Source: Clostridium amylolyticum (GTDB taxonomy: Bacteria > Bacillota > Clostridia > Clostridiales > Clostridiaceae). From it: 64,000 nt of DNA. The notes beneath the pieces were generated by a model that saw nothing but the letters and a program-made list of their open reading frames with translations, was not told the DNA's origin and did not search any database. Below are positions 34,474 to 42,690 of this stretch, one piece after another; within the stretch, counting starts at the first letter, position 1; the number at the start of each line of letters is the position of its first letter. The stretch covers positions 124,001 to 188,000 of the forward strand of contig NZ_FQZO01000005.1 of NCBI RefSeq assembly GCF_900142075.1. Direction: 5' to 3'. The translations under genes and the position numbers were made by a program.

Positions 34474-35463
34474 TTATCCTAATTTTCTAAAATAGTCTGC
34501 TTTTCTAGGGTTTTGTTTATACTTTTCATACATTTCAAGTTTTGCTTTTATTCTAACCCTAGCGTCCCTTTCTGGATGCAAAATTATATAATCCTTGCAA
34601 TTTTGTGAGCAGAAGCCTTCATACTTTTCTTCACATTCCTCACAGCATAGGTGCTGATCATGGCAGTCATCATTGGTGCAGTTTATATATCTATCACAGG
34701 GTTTTCCACAATGAGAACATTTTGAAATCACTTTATCTTCTTCTGTTTGATTTATTTTAACAGAAATTCTCTCATCAAAGACATAACACTTTCCATCAAA
34801 TAACTTACCTTGCACCTCTGGGTCCTTGCTATAGGTTACGATGCCGCCTTCTAAGTGGTACACATCTTTAAAGCCTTTGTTAAGTAAAACCCCTGTAAGC
34901 TTCTCACATCTTATACCACCAGTACAATAGGTAAGAATTTTCTTATCTTTATGCTTTGATAAGTTCTCTTCTATCCACTCTGGAAATTGCTTGAAGTTTT
35001 TAACATCTGGCTTTACAGCCCCTCTAAAATGTCCTATTTCATACTCATAATCATTTCTACCATCTACTACAATAACATCATCCCTCTGAAGCATTTCATA
35101 GAATTCTCTAGGTTTTAAATACTCTCCTACAATGTCATTAGGATTTACTTCATCCTCATTTTCTAGAGTGATAATGCTTTTCCTTTTTCTTACGTACATC
35201 TTTTTAAAAGCATGGTCTTCTGCTTCATCTATCTTAAATACCATATCCTTAAATCTTTCGTCTGCATGCATAAGGGCCATGTATTTTTCTGTTTGCTCCA
35301 CAGTACCAGATAAAGTACCGTTAATACCTTCCTTAGCTACTAATATTCTTCCTCTAAGGTCTAAATCCTTACAAAACTTTAAATGCTCTTTGGCAAATTC
35401 CTCTGGGTTTTCTATGGTAACAAACATGTAATACAGCAGAACCCTATAGGGTTTCTTACTCAT
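34474..35463 (-). CDS. trhO: tRNA uridine-34 hydroxylase, rhodanese family (TrhO/YceA)
   Basis: 329 residues: N-terminal acylphosphatase-like domain (LKFCKDLDLRGRILVAKEG), central rhodanese domain with active-site loop YCTGGIRC, then a zinc-ribbon-like cysteine-rich C-terminus (CSHCGKPC, CCEECEEKYEGFCSQNC) seen in the Firmicute members. TrhO hydroxylates wobble uridine in tRNA. Start set at ATG 35463 (AAAGGA 9 nt upstream) rather than the TTG at 35481. Confidence 0.92.
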   Translation of the reverse strand: MSKKPYRVLLYYMFVTIENPEEFAKEHLKFCKDLDLRGRILVAKEGINGTLSGTVEQTEKYMALMHADERFKDMVFKIDEAEDHAFKKMYVRKRKSIITLENEDEVNPNDIVGEYLKPREFYEMLQRDDVIVVDGRNDYEYEIGHFRGAVKPDVKNFKQFPEWIEENLSKHKDKKILTYCTGGIRCEKLTGVLLNKGFKDVYHLEGGIVTYSKDPEVQGKLFDGKCYVFDERISVKINQTEEDKVISKCSHCGKPCDRYINCTNDDCHDQHLCCEECEEKYEGFCSQNCKDYIILHPERDARVRIKAKLEMYEKYKQNPRKADYFRKLG

Positions 35464-35585
35464 TACTATCATTCCTTTCAATTTATCTAAATATCATCTA
35501 CTTATATATAATAATTAATTTATAGTTATTTGTAAATAATAATATTTATCAATTGAGTATTATTCCCTATAAACTTTAAATCTAA

Positions 35586-35616
35586 AAATAAAAAGCTCAA
35601 TATTTTATTGAGCTTT
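35586..35616 (-). terminator. Terminator of the 35632-36819 operon
   Basis: AAAGCTCAATA/TATTGAGCTTT 11-bp stem (35592-35602, 35606-35616); T-rich minus-strand tail. Confidence 0.85.
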
Positions 35617-35631
35617 AAATGTTAACCTGTA

Positions 35632-36369
35632 TTAAAGTATTTTTTGAAATTCCTTCAAAACCATTTCCACCTCATTTTCTGGTAGTGGGTTGAATAAGTC
35701 TTTGTAAGGGGAATCATTATATTTAGAAAATAGTTCCCTTGACATGGACATCCATAGTTCTGGAATATATATATTAAGTATATCTTCTATTTTACAGGAC
35801 AATAGGAATCTTTCCATCCCCCAGAAGGTATATTCCTGTATGCTGTGAGCATTGTTAAAATGAACATAATGCTCTACCACAGATAAGCTAAGCTTATTAT
35901 AGTAAATATCTACAAAGAAAAAATCAAACTCTTCTCCTCTTACTTTAAAAGCATCTTCCTCAACTATTTTTAATTTTTCATTATCTCCAAAAGAATTAAA
36001 ATAAAAGTCTATAACCTCTTTGTTAGACTCATAAACTATAACTTCAGTAACATTTTTATTTTCTAAAACTTTTAAGGTGAAGTAACCAAGGCCTAACCCT
36101 ACTATACCTACTTTCCCTCTAGCATATTTATGGGCTGTATAACATCCTATGATCTCTTCTGGTGAAAGCTTCATAGTTTCTTTACCATTAACATACAATG
36201 CAGGAATTATAGAGAAATTGTCCTCATATTGAAATATGTACCCATTGATTTTTCCTTTTAAAGATTTCATATGAATATTTATGTTGTTATAAATTAAATT
36301 TTTGCCTTTAAGTTTACTGGTGTATTTTTCTATTTCTTCATGTATATACTCTGTATCAAATGGAATCAT
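35632..36369 (-). CDS. Putative SAM-dependent methyltransferase-fold protein
   Basis: 245 residues. Residues ~85-135 show a class I methyltransferase/spermidine synthase-like motif I and II (VGIVGLGLGYFTLKVL, VIVYESNKEVIDFYF) and a FFFVDIYYN strand. The N-terminal 80 residues are specific to this group and not recognised. GAGG 8 nt before the ATG; 24 bp after a 141-residue unknown gene on the same strand. It could be a catalytically inactive Rossmann-fold protein; no substrate assigned. Confidence 0.6.
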   Translation of the reverse strand: MIPFDTEYIHEEIEKYTSKLKGKNLIYNNINIHMKSLKGKINGYIFQYEDNFSIIPALYVNGKETMKLSPEEIIGCYTAHKYARGKVGIVGLGLGYFTLKVLENKNVTEVIVYESNKEVIDFYFNSFGDNEKLKIVEEDAFKVRGEEFDFFFVDIYYNKLSLSVVEHYVHFNNAHSIQEYTFWGMERFLLSCKIEDILNIYIPELWMSMSRELFSKYNDSPYKDLFNPLPENEVEMVLKEFQKIL

Positions 36370-36393
36370 ATTATAGCCTCTTTCTTCGATGTG

Positions 36394-36819
36394 TTATTTT
36401 GTTGCTTTTCCTTCTAAATCAATATTGTATTCCATAGCTTTAAACTTTTTAAAATATATTAACTCCAAGCTTCGTTTTTTACTTTCATATTCTTCATAAT
36501 TGTCACAATTTATCTCAAAGCCCTCTTCAAAAAGCTTGGAAGCGGCAAGTCTTTTACACAGTTCTCTCCAAAAAGCATTCTCATCATACTCTTCTTTTAA
36601 GCTCAGTGATCCTGGTTCTTTATCGTAGGATAAAGCGGTTTCTTCTTGGTAATCATTATCTGAAAGCGCATTATGCAAATCCTCATAACTTAATATGTAC
36701 TGTATTAGTGAAGAGTATTCTTTGTATTCTTTAGATTCAGATTCATTAATAAGCTGTAAGTTTAATCGCATTAAATCCATAAGAGCTTCAAATTGATTTC
36801 TTGTAAAATTAATTTTCAT
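36394..36819 (-). CDS. Hypothetical acidic protein in operon with methyltransferase-like gene
   Basis: About 141 residues, helical, acidic; NFTRNQFEALMDLMRLN at the start and FWRELCKRLAASK near residue 100. No recognised family. Start set at ATG 36819 after AGGGGA; the frame is open to 36879. Likely co-transcribed with the following gene. Confidence 0.6.
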   Translation of the reverse strand: MKINFTRNQFEALMDLMRLNLQLINESESKEYKEYSSLIQYILSYEDLHNALSDNDYQEETALSYDKEPGSLSLKEEYDENAFWRELCKRLAASKLFEEGFEINCDNYEEYESKKRSLELIYFKKFKAMEYNIDLEGKATK

Positions 36820-37006
36820 ACAAATTCCCCTATCCACTTTTATATAATTTAATTTTAACATCGTCACCACTATTTTCAAACCAAATAAAGAATATATATA
36901 TTAATAAAATTTAAATATTCGTCAAATACTAATGTTGATATTAAAAATATAATGATATATAATAATTTATATCAATTAATAACGCTTTTCTTCAAAATAG
37001 GTATTG

Positions 37007-37035
37007 ATAATAATAATACTTCGTATTATTATTAT
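37007..37035. promoter_or_regulatory. Long AT palindrome before the HesB-like selenoprotein
   Basis: A 12-bp perfect inverted repeat of ATAATAATAATA and its complement around CTTCG (37019-37023), 51 bp before the hesB-like start codon. May be an operator (the GATAAT repeats recall Fur-type sites) or a leader hairpin; undecided. Confidence 0.5.
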
Positions 37036-37085
37036 AAGAGATATCTATAATGGATATTAAATTCTATAAAGAAATGAGGGATATT

Positions 37086-37415
37086 ATGAAAGCAATTACT
37101 ATGAGTGATGCAGCTTATACAGAATTTAAGCAATTCTTAGATGATAATAAAGTAGAAAATTATAACATAAGGGTAAATCTAGCAGGTATTGGCTGAAGTG
37201 GCCCAATGTTTAATATTGTTCTGGATGAACAATCAGAAAATGACGTAGTAGAAAAAGTTCAAGACATTAATTTCATGGTGGATAAAGAGTTAGTAGATGA
37301 ATATCAAGGTTTTGTTATTCTATCCACTGAAGAAAATGATGGAAGAGGCTTAAGCTTAAAATCAGTAGTAGATGCTGGCGGCGGATGTTCTTCCTGCGGC
37401 GGCGGATGCCACTAA
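37086..37415 (+). CDS. HesB/IscA-like selenoprotein (UGA-37 read as selenocysteine)
   Basis: A 109-residue protein when the in-frame TGA at 37194-37196 is read as selenocysteine. ATG 37086 follows GAGGG by 5 nt. Residues 28-42 run NIRVNLAGIG-U-SGPM, the place where IscA/HesB proteins carry their first Cys, and the C-terminus is CSSCGGGCH. A 7-bp hairpin with a UGGAU loop (37215-37233) begins 18 nt after the UGA. The frame is open and conserved in style on both sides of the UGA. HesB-like selenoproteins are a known prokaryotic family; role in iron-sulfur or redox chemistry is inferred. Alternative: a nonsense pseudogene, judged unlikely. Confidence 0.85.
37215..37233 (+). promoter_or_regulatory. 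Bacterial SECIS-like hairpin
   Basis: ATTGTTC-TGGAT-GAACAAT, perfect 7-bp stem. The apical loop starts 25 nt after the UGA and has G at its second and third positions, within the described bacterial SECIS limits (16-37 nt, G among the first two loop bases). Confidence 0.75.
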
Positions 37416-37608
37416 TTTAATTTAGAATTTAAAATTTAGAATTTAAAATGAAGGAAGAAACTCCACGGAGTTTCCTAAGAATTTATAAGAAATCCCCATG
37501 GGGATTTCTTTTTTTATTAAAATTCAAAGGTTTTTCTGATGTTCCTTCAGAAAAACCCCCCCTTCACTCTTACCTCTTAGCTCTTAGTTCTTAGCTCTTA
37601 ACTATCAA
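37415..37608 (+). repeat. Heptamer-bounded modular repeat, copy F (mismatched right tail)
   Basis: AATTTAG/AATTTAA heptamers, AATGAAGG, GAAACTCC-AC-GGAGTTTC, middle hairpin AGAAATCCCC/GGGGATTTCT with T run (a likely hesB-like terminator), GGTTTTTCTGA/TCAGAAAAACC, CCTTCA, then a right tail of five to six CTCTTAG-type heptamers (37566-37607) in place of the usual inverse AATTTAG units. Starts at the selenoprotein stop codon and reaches the VWA gene. Confidence 0.85.
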
Positions 37609-38979
37609 TTATACATCCACTCTTAGGCTCTGGATACTATTAGCTTCCGTATCTATATCCCAATCTTTTAAAAGCTCTTTAGCCACCTTTATACCATAAT
37701 CTTTATCATCTTTACTGCTTTCTTTGTTCATATTTAAAATCTTTCCTGGATATTCTATTAAAGATAAATCTTCTGTTCTATTGGTTATCACCCAAAGGGT
37801 TTTAAAATTTATTGGTTTAACCTTTAGTTTCTCTTCTCCTTTTCCATCAGTAAAGTAAATTAAAAAATAATCCTTTAAATTCTTTTCCTTTATATACTGA
37901 AACACTGGAGAAAAGGCTGTTGCTCCCTTTGTTTCTAAAGGGGTTTTAATATCTTTAATGTTTTTTATACCATAGATTCTTCTTATAACTTCATCGCACT
38001 CTATTACTGTTATTTCAGCTTCATAATTCTTAGTAATGCTAAATACCTCTATAAGTATGTTATGCAGCTCTTTGTCAGTCATACTAGCGCTTATATCTAA
38101 AGCTACTAATATCTTAGGGATTCTTTTAGGTAAAATACCTCTAATATCCAGCCTATTAGGTTGTCTCCTATCCCTTCTTGTAATGGTCTTTCTATATCCA
38201 CACTTCATGGTAGCAGCTGTATTTTTTAAATAATCCTGCCAAGTTATTTCGCTTTTTTCTTGAAGAATCTTTAGGGGCTCCTCCATGCCTTGTGGTACTA
38301 TGCCTTTATAAGCATTAGAAGAAGCTTTCTTTTGTAATGCATTAATACTGTCTAAAGTAATATTCTCATTATTAAGCCATACTTCATGAACCCTTTCCAT
38401 ATCTACAGCTTCTTCAGAAGATTTTTTATCCTTTTTAAGGGTTAGCTCATCTATAGCTTTTTGTATTATTTGTACATACTTCTCCAAAGGCATATTTTCT
38501 TCCAAGTGTACATTATATTCAAGACTAACGTTTTCCATCTTCTTACTCCAGGAAGGCAAGTTTTTTATATATTGATTTACAGATATGTCCATAGCTGTAT
38601 TTATAGCTAATAAGCTGTACTTATTTTTTAATGCTCTTATCCTTTGAGGATGACTATACATAATGTGATATACCTCATGCTTTAAAAGTGCTTTCATTTC
38701 TTCCTTTGTACTAGGTAAGAAGGTTAATGGATTAATATATAATAAATATCCTTCATTTAATGGTATGGTAGCTAAAGGGGCAGCAATATCCAAATTCACT
38801 TCCCTTTTCATCTGTATAAGAAACAATCCAAAAAAACTTTCTTCTTTTTCCATTAATTCTAAAGCACATTTTTCTACAAGCATAAGCATTTCTCTTTTGA
38901 ACTTATCCGTAATATCTTGTGAACTTTCAAGGTTAAGAGCTTCACCATATAGCTTTGTCCTTAGCTCTTCAAAAATCAA
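37609..38979 (-). CDS. VWA-like metal-dependent protein (DUF2201 family)
   Basis: 456 residues. N-terminal metallopeptidase-like domain with zinc motif HEVYH (residues 101-105, DUF2201 N-terminal) and a C-terminal VWA-like domain with metal site DISAS (295-299). TTG start after GGAGGA. Follows the MoxR-type ATPase gene by 18 bp and belongs to the same operon. DUF2201 proteins are typically paired with MoxR ATPases; biochemical role unknown. The N-terminal site could be a protease or a structural zinc site. Confidence 0.85.
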   Translation of the reverse strand: MIFEELRTKLYGEALNLESSQDITDKFKREMLMLVEKCALELMEKEESFFGLFLIQMKREVNLDIAAPLATIPLNEGYLLYINPLTFLPSTKEEMKALLKHEVYHIMYSHPQRIRALKNKYSLLAINTAMDISVNQYIKNLPSWSKKMENVSLEYNVHLEENMPLEKYVQIIQKAIDELTLKKDKKSSEEAVDMERVHEVWLNNENITLDSINALQKKASSNAYKGIVPQGMEEPLKILQEKSEITWQDYLKNTAATMKCGYRKTITRRDRRQPNRLDIRGILPKRIPKILVALDISASMTDKELHNILIEVFSITKNYEAEITVIECDEVIRRIYGIKNIKDIKTPLETKGATAFSPVFQYIKEKNLKDYFLIYFTDGKGEEKLKVKPINFKTLWVITNRTEDLSLIEYPGKILNMNKESSKDDKDYGIKVAKELLKDWDIDTEANSIQSLRVDV

Positions 38980-38997
38980 AATAAATTCCTCCTTAGA

Positions 38998-40122
38998 TTA
39001 TTCATAGCTTTCAAAAAACACCTCTATGAATTCTTCATTATCCAAAAACTTATTATAGAAATCTATAGGATAATCATTTTTTATACCTTTCATTATACCT
39101 ATTCTAAGATCTAAGGGATAATATCTTAAAAGCTTACTAAACAAAGAGATGTCCTCTTGTCGTAAATTTCTATCTTCAATGGCATTAAGCATATTCTTAC
39201 TTAGAATGAAAAGCCTGGAGTGACTTTCCTTAGAAACTCTTTCTTTTATATTTTCTGCTATCATGCCTAATTCTAATATTTCCTTTGCATCTATAAGTGG
39301 GTTTTTATAGCTTTCAATAAAGGAAATAAAATCCTGTGCTATATGGGAGCCCACATTTCCCTTCACCGCATTATACAATATGTTTATTGGTATTGGAGTT
39401 TCATTTGTCTTAAATATCTTATATGCCTTAGAAACCCTTTCCCAGCTTCTAGGAGTTGCTTTCACACTGTCCCTGGAATCAGGAGTATGAAGATATTCTG
39501 GAAAGGCTGATATGAATTCAATAACATGAGGATGTATATCTCCTTCTTTACTCATAGCCCATTTTATCCATTCCTTTATATCTGAATCCATATAAATCCA
39601 AACGAATCTATCTTCCTGAGCTGGATCCATATCTACCACCTGATATTCGCTATTTTCAAAATTATCATACCTGCTAGAAGGATTCATAGCTGCTGCTACC
39701 CTTACGTTATGTGGAAGCACGTATCCATTTATCTCTCTATTTAAAATCAAATTCATAAGCTCCTGCTGCACTGTATGTTCACATCTATTTATTTCATCTA
39801 TGAATAAAAGCACTTTATCCGCTTTATTGCTCCTTAGCACTTCATTAATTTCAATAAGCTTAGTATGAGCAGCATATACGGTTCTTTTAATATTTTTAGT
39901 TATGCCGTTATTTTCCCAAGGTATTTCATCAATGGTGGGCAGCCCTCCAATTTCTCCTTCTTTTAATAAGTTTGCATCTATAGTAATAAGATAATATCCA
40001 TACTTATCACTAAAATTCTTAACTAAAGAAGTTTTTCCAATGCCACTTTCTCCGATTATAAGAGGCACTTCCCCTGATTTTATAATAAGTTCAACTGTTT
40101 GTAATGTTTCTGTAAAGTTCAC
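38998..40122 (-). CDS. MoxR-type AAA+ ATPase
   Basis: 374 residues with Walker A GESGIGKTSL (residues ~23-32), Walker B VLLFIDEINR (~103-112), sensor 1 AAMNPS and an arginine-finger-like region. GTG start after GGAAGAG. Sits between the 22-residue-repeat gene and the VWA/DUF2201 gene, the usual MoxR-VWA arrangement, where the ATPase is believed to remodel or chaperone a client with the VWA protein. Cytosolic. Client unknown. Confidence 0.88.
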   Translation of the reverse strand: MNFTETLQTVELIIKSGEVPLIIGESGIGKTSLVKNFSDKYGYYLITIDANLLKEGEIGGLPTIDEIPWENNGITKNIKRTVYAAHTKLIEINEVLRSNKADKVLLFIDEINRCEHTVQQELMNLILNREINGYVLPHNVRVAAAMNPSSRYDNFENSEYQVVDMDPAQEDRFVWIYMDSDIKEWIKWAMSKEGDIHPHVIEFISAFPEYLHTPDSRDSVKATPRSWERVSKAYKIFKTNETPIPINILYNAVKGNVGSHIAQDFISFIESYKNPLIDAKEILELGMIAENIKERVSKESHSRLFILSKNMLNAIEDRNLRQEDISLFSKLLRYYPLDLRIGIMKGIKNDYPIDFYNKFLDNEEFIEVFFESYE

Positions 40123-40143
40123 CTTGTCTCTTCCTTTCTAAAG

Positions 40144-40923
40144 CTAAATTGAAAGTTTATAATCTACTAGAGCCTTCTTAGCTTCCTTACTTCCAAATTC
40201 TCTAATGAAATTCAATTTATCCATTTCTAATATTTCCAGCTCCAAATAATTTCTTATATATGCAAAATCAATATTTTCTTCTGCTACTTTTTCTTTTAAA
40301 ACCTGTACCACTAAATCAATATCCACAGTTTCATAAACGTATTTTAATATATTTATATTGTCCTTTATAAAGACTTTAAGGTCATTTTCATCATATTCAT
40401 TTAAATACATAATAGCCTCAGGATTTTGTTTTATAGCTTCTCGTTTAGCTAAAAAACAAGGTTTTTCAATAAACTTTATGGCTCCCCAATATTTTTTTAC
40501 TGCCATAACTTGAACTTCTTCCTCTGGATTTTTAATATATTTTATAGCGTCATAATCAGTTTCTATGGCCATTATCTGATGCTGCTTCCTAGGTTCTTTT
40601 ACAAATTGAATAGCCCAGCCTTTACTCTTTAAAGCTGCCTCTATAACCTCTGAAGCAGGGTTTTTGATATACTTTAAGGCATTCCAATTACCTTTAACTG
40701 ACAATATTTCCATATCTATAGAAGGATTATCTATGTGTTGAATAGCTAAAGGAGAAGACTTTATGGCTAAAATCTTTACCTCTTCCGAAGGATTTTTAAT
40801 ATATTGTATAGTACTTCCATTTTTCTTTACTGCAATCTTTTGAATTTCTACCTGTGGATTTTCTAGATGTCTAATATATATAGGATTTTCATTAACTAAT
40901 TTTATTGCTGTTTCTTCACTCAT
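40144..40923 (-). CDS. 22-residue-repeat protein upstream of MoxR/VWA genes
   Basis: 259 residues, of which ~15-180 are seven or more tandem 22-residue units of the form IxYIKNPxxEVxxxAVKxxxxA (hydrophobic-rich helix pairs, DUF4116-like). The C-terminal 80 residues are helical and unrelated. First gene of the operon; the MoxR gene follows by 21 bp. Such solenoids usually bind protein, so an adaptor or client-recognition role for the MoxR/VWA pair is inferred only from position. Confidence 0.75.
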   Translation of the reverse strand: MSEETAIKLVNENPIYIRHLENPQVEIQKIAVKKNGSTIQYIKNPSEEVKILAIKSSPLAIQHIDNPSIDMEILSVKGNWNALKYIKNPASEVIEAALKSKGWAIQFVKEPRKQHQIMAIETDYDAIKYIKNPEEEVQVMAVKKYWGAIKFIEKPCFLAKREAIKQNPEAIMYLNEYDENDLKVFIKDNINILKYVYETVDIDLVVQVLKEKVAEENIDFAYIRNYLELEILEMDKLNFIREFGSKEAKKALVDYKLSI

Positions 40924-41016
40924 ATTAAATTTCCTTTCTAAATACGTATTTCATTAAGTTATGTAATAAACAATATTTATTATATAATAAAACAAATAAA
41001 TTGTTCAGTATATTTG

Positions 41017-41051
41017 TAAAAAAATAAATGGTACTATAAATCAGTACCATT
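41017..41051 (-). terminator. Terminator of the small alarmone synthetase gene
   Basis: AATGGTACT/AGTACCATT stem (41027-41035, 41043-41051) with minus-strand T run; overlaps the stop codon. Confidence 0.8.
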
Positions 41052-41847
41052 ATGCTTCCTTAAACTTTTCTATATCCCTTTCAATAGAATAAAACAAGTT
41101 ATTAAACTCCCAAACTTCTCCATCTTCAATAAGCTTATTCAATGCTATCTGATATCTGTTAGCTTCCGCAATTTTACCTATGGACATAAGTGTTAAAATA
41201 CTGCTCATTATATTGGATATTACATCAGATTTTACTTCAAAAAGCTTTTGGGCATCCTTAATTTCATCTTTTATCTCTAACATTTCCTTATCTAAGTTAA
41301 AAGCTGCATCCGCTGCATTTTTTAGCTTATCCTTTATATTTTCAGGAATTTGCTGCTTATATTTATAGTTTAATGAATGTTCTATAGTAGCCCAAAAATT
41401 CATAGCCAAAGTTCGTATTTGAAACTCAGCTAATATCTCTTTAGTATCCTCTGCCATATTTACAGGATATTTTATTATCATGTGATAACTTCTATACCCG
41501 CTTTCTTTCACGTTAGCTATATAATCTTTCTCATACATAATCTGCATATCTGTTCTCTTACGTAATATTTCTACGACTTTTTCAATATCATCCACAAATT
41601 GGCACATAACTCTAATTCCAGCAATATCCTCCATCTCATATTGTAATCTATCAATGGGAATTCCAAACTTATTGGCTTTTTCTAGTATGCTGGAAACTTC
41701 TTTTACTCTTCCTGTAATAAACTCTATAGGAGAATATTCATTTTTTCTTCTATATTCTTTTCTAATGCTTCTCAATTTAACCTTAAGCTCTTCAACAGCT
41801 TGCTCATAAGGGGTTAAAAATGCTTTCCAATCCCTGATAACTGCCAT
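41050..41847 (-). CDS. relQ: Small alarmone synthetase (RelQ/YjbM-type GTP pyrophosphokinase)
   Basis: 265 residues with a stand-alone RelA/SpoT synthetase domain: EDIAGIRVMCQF, KESGYRSYHMI, AEFQIRTLAMNFWATIEHSLNYK. No hydrolase or TGS domain. Makes (p)ppGpp from GTP/GDP and ATP during stress. The C-terminal extension after ~residue 200 is helical and could mediate tetramerisation as in RelQ. Gene symbol by similarity of type; RelP is the alternative. Confidence 0.88.
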   Translation of the reverse strand: MAVIRDWKAFLTPYEQAVEELKVKLRSIRKEYRRKNEYSPIEFITGRVKEVSSILEKANKFGIPIDRLQYEMEDIAGIRVMCQFVDDIEKVVEILRKRTDMQIMYEKDYIANVKESGYRSYHMIIKYPVNMAEDTKEILAEFQIRTLAMNFWATIEHSLNYKYKQQIPENIKDKLKNAADAAFNLDKEMLEIKDEIKDAQKLFEVKSDVISNIMSSILTLMSIGKIAEANRYQIALNKLIEDGEVWEFNNLFYSIERDIEKFKEA

Positions 41848-41995
41848 ACTACCACCCTCTTATACTTTTTCCTATATACATTATATCAAATTAAAGTAAT
41901 TATGCTATTTGATTTTCATTTAAGGTATAATATTTTCTTTATTCTACACGATAATATAAGGGTATTTAACTATTTATTGCAACGAGGTGTATGTA

Positions 41996-42673
41996 ATGTT
42001 ACCTAAAGATGAAGCTTATGAAGAATATTTATATGAAAAAACAGTTGAATGTCCAGTTTGCCAGGCTAAGTTTAAAACACCCTCTGTAAAAATATCTGCA
42101 CAAAGGATATTAAAAAAGGATTCCGACTTTCAAATTTATTACAAAAGTATTAACCCTTATTTTTATGATGTTTGGATTTGTAACTCTTGTGGCTATGCAG
42201 CATTAAAAATAGACTTTCCTAATATAAAGTCCTATCAAAAAGAAATTGTCTTAAAACAAATAACCACTAGATGGAAAGAAAGAGATTATGGTAAAATTTA
42301 TAATGAAAACATAGCTATTGAAAGATATAAACTTGGACTTTTAACTGCTATGGTTATAGAGTCTAAAAGTAGTACTAAAGCCATGATACTCCTAAAAATT
42401 GCATGGATGAATAGGTTACTTGGAAAAGTTGAAGAAGAAAAAAATTATCTTAAGGAAGCTTTAAAGGCTTTTTTAAAAGCCTATGAAGTAGAAGACTCTA
42501 ACTTTTATGGTATGGATAGGTATACTGTTATGTATTTAATAGGAGAGCTTTATCGCAAAACAGATAATAACATGGAAGCTTTAAAATGGTTTGGTGAAGT
42601 TATAACAAGTTCACTTGCCCCACAGAAAATAAAAGAACTGGCTAGAACTCAAAAAGATTTAATAAAAAAATGA
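41996..42673 (+). CDS. DUF2225 family protein with zinc-ribbon-like cysteines
   Basis: 225 residues. N-terminal CPVCQ and C-x2-C in WICNSCGYAAL suggest metal binding; the C-terminal ~110 residues look like TPR-type helices (AMILLKIAWMNRLLGKVEEEKNYL, ALKWFGEV). DUF2225 has no defined function. GAGGTG lies 6 nt before ATG 41996, preferred to the GTG at 41987. The soluble chemoreceptor follows by 17 bp. Confidence 0.82.
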   Translation: MLPKDEAYEEYLYEKTVECPVCQAKFKTPSVKISAQRILKKDSDFQIYYKSINPYFYDVWICNSCGYAALKIDFPNIKSYQKEIVLKQITTRWKERDYGKIYNENIAIERYKLGLLTAMVIESKSSTKAMILLKIAWMNRLLGKVEEEKNYLKEALKAFLKAYEVEDSNFYGMDRYTVMYLIGELYRKTDNNMEALKWFGEVITSSLAPQKIKELARTQKDLIKK

Positions 42674-42690
42674 TTATTTAAGGAGAAGAT

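Noticed and set aside
37194..37196. TGA in the HesB-like gene as a disabling nonsense mutation or a boundary between two genes
   Set aside because: The frame, ribosome site, family residues and cysteine tail are intact on both sides, and a hairpin at selenocysteine-insertion distance follows.
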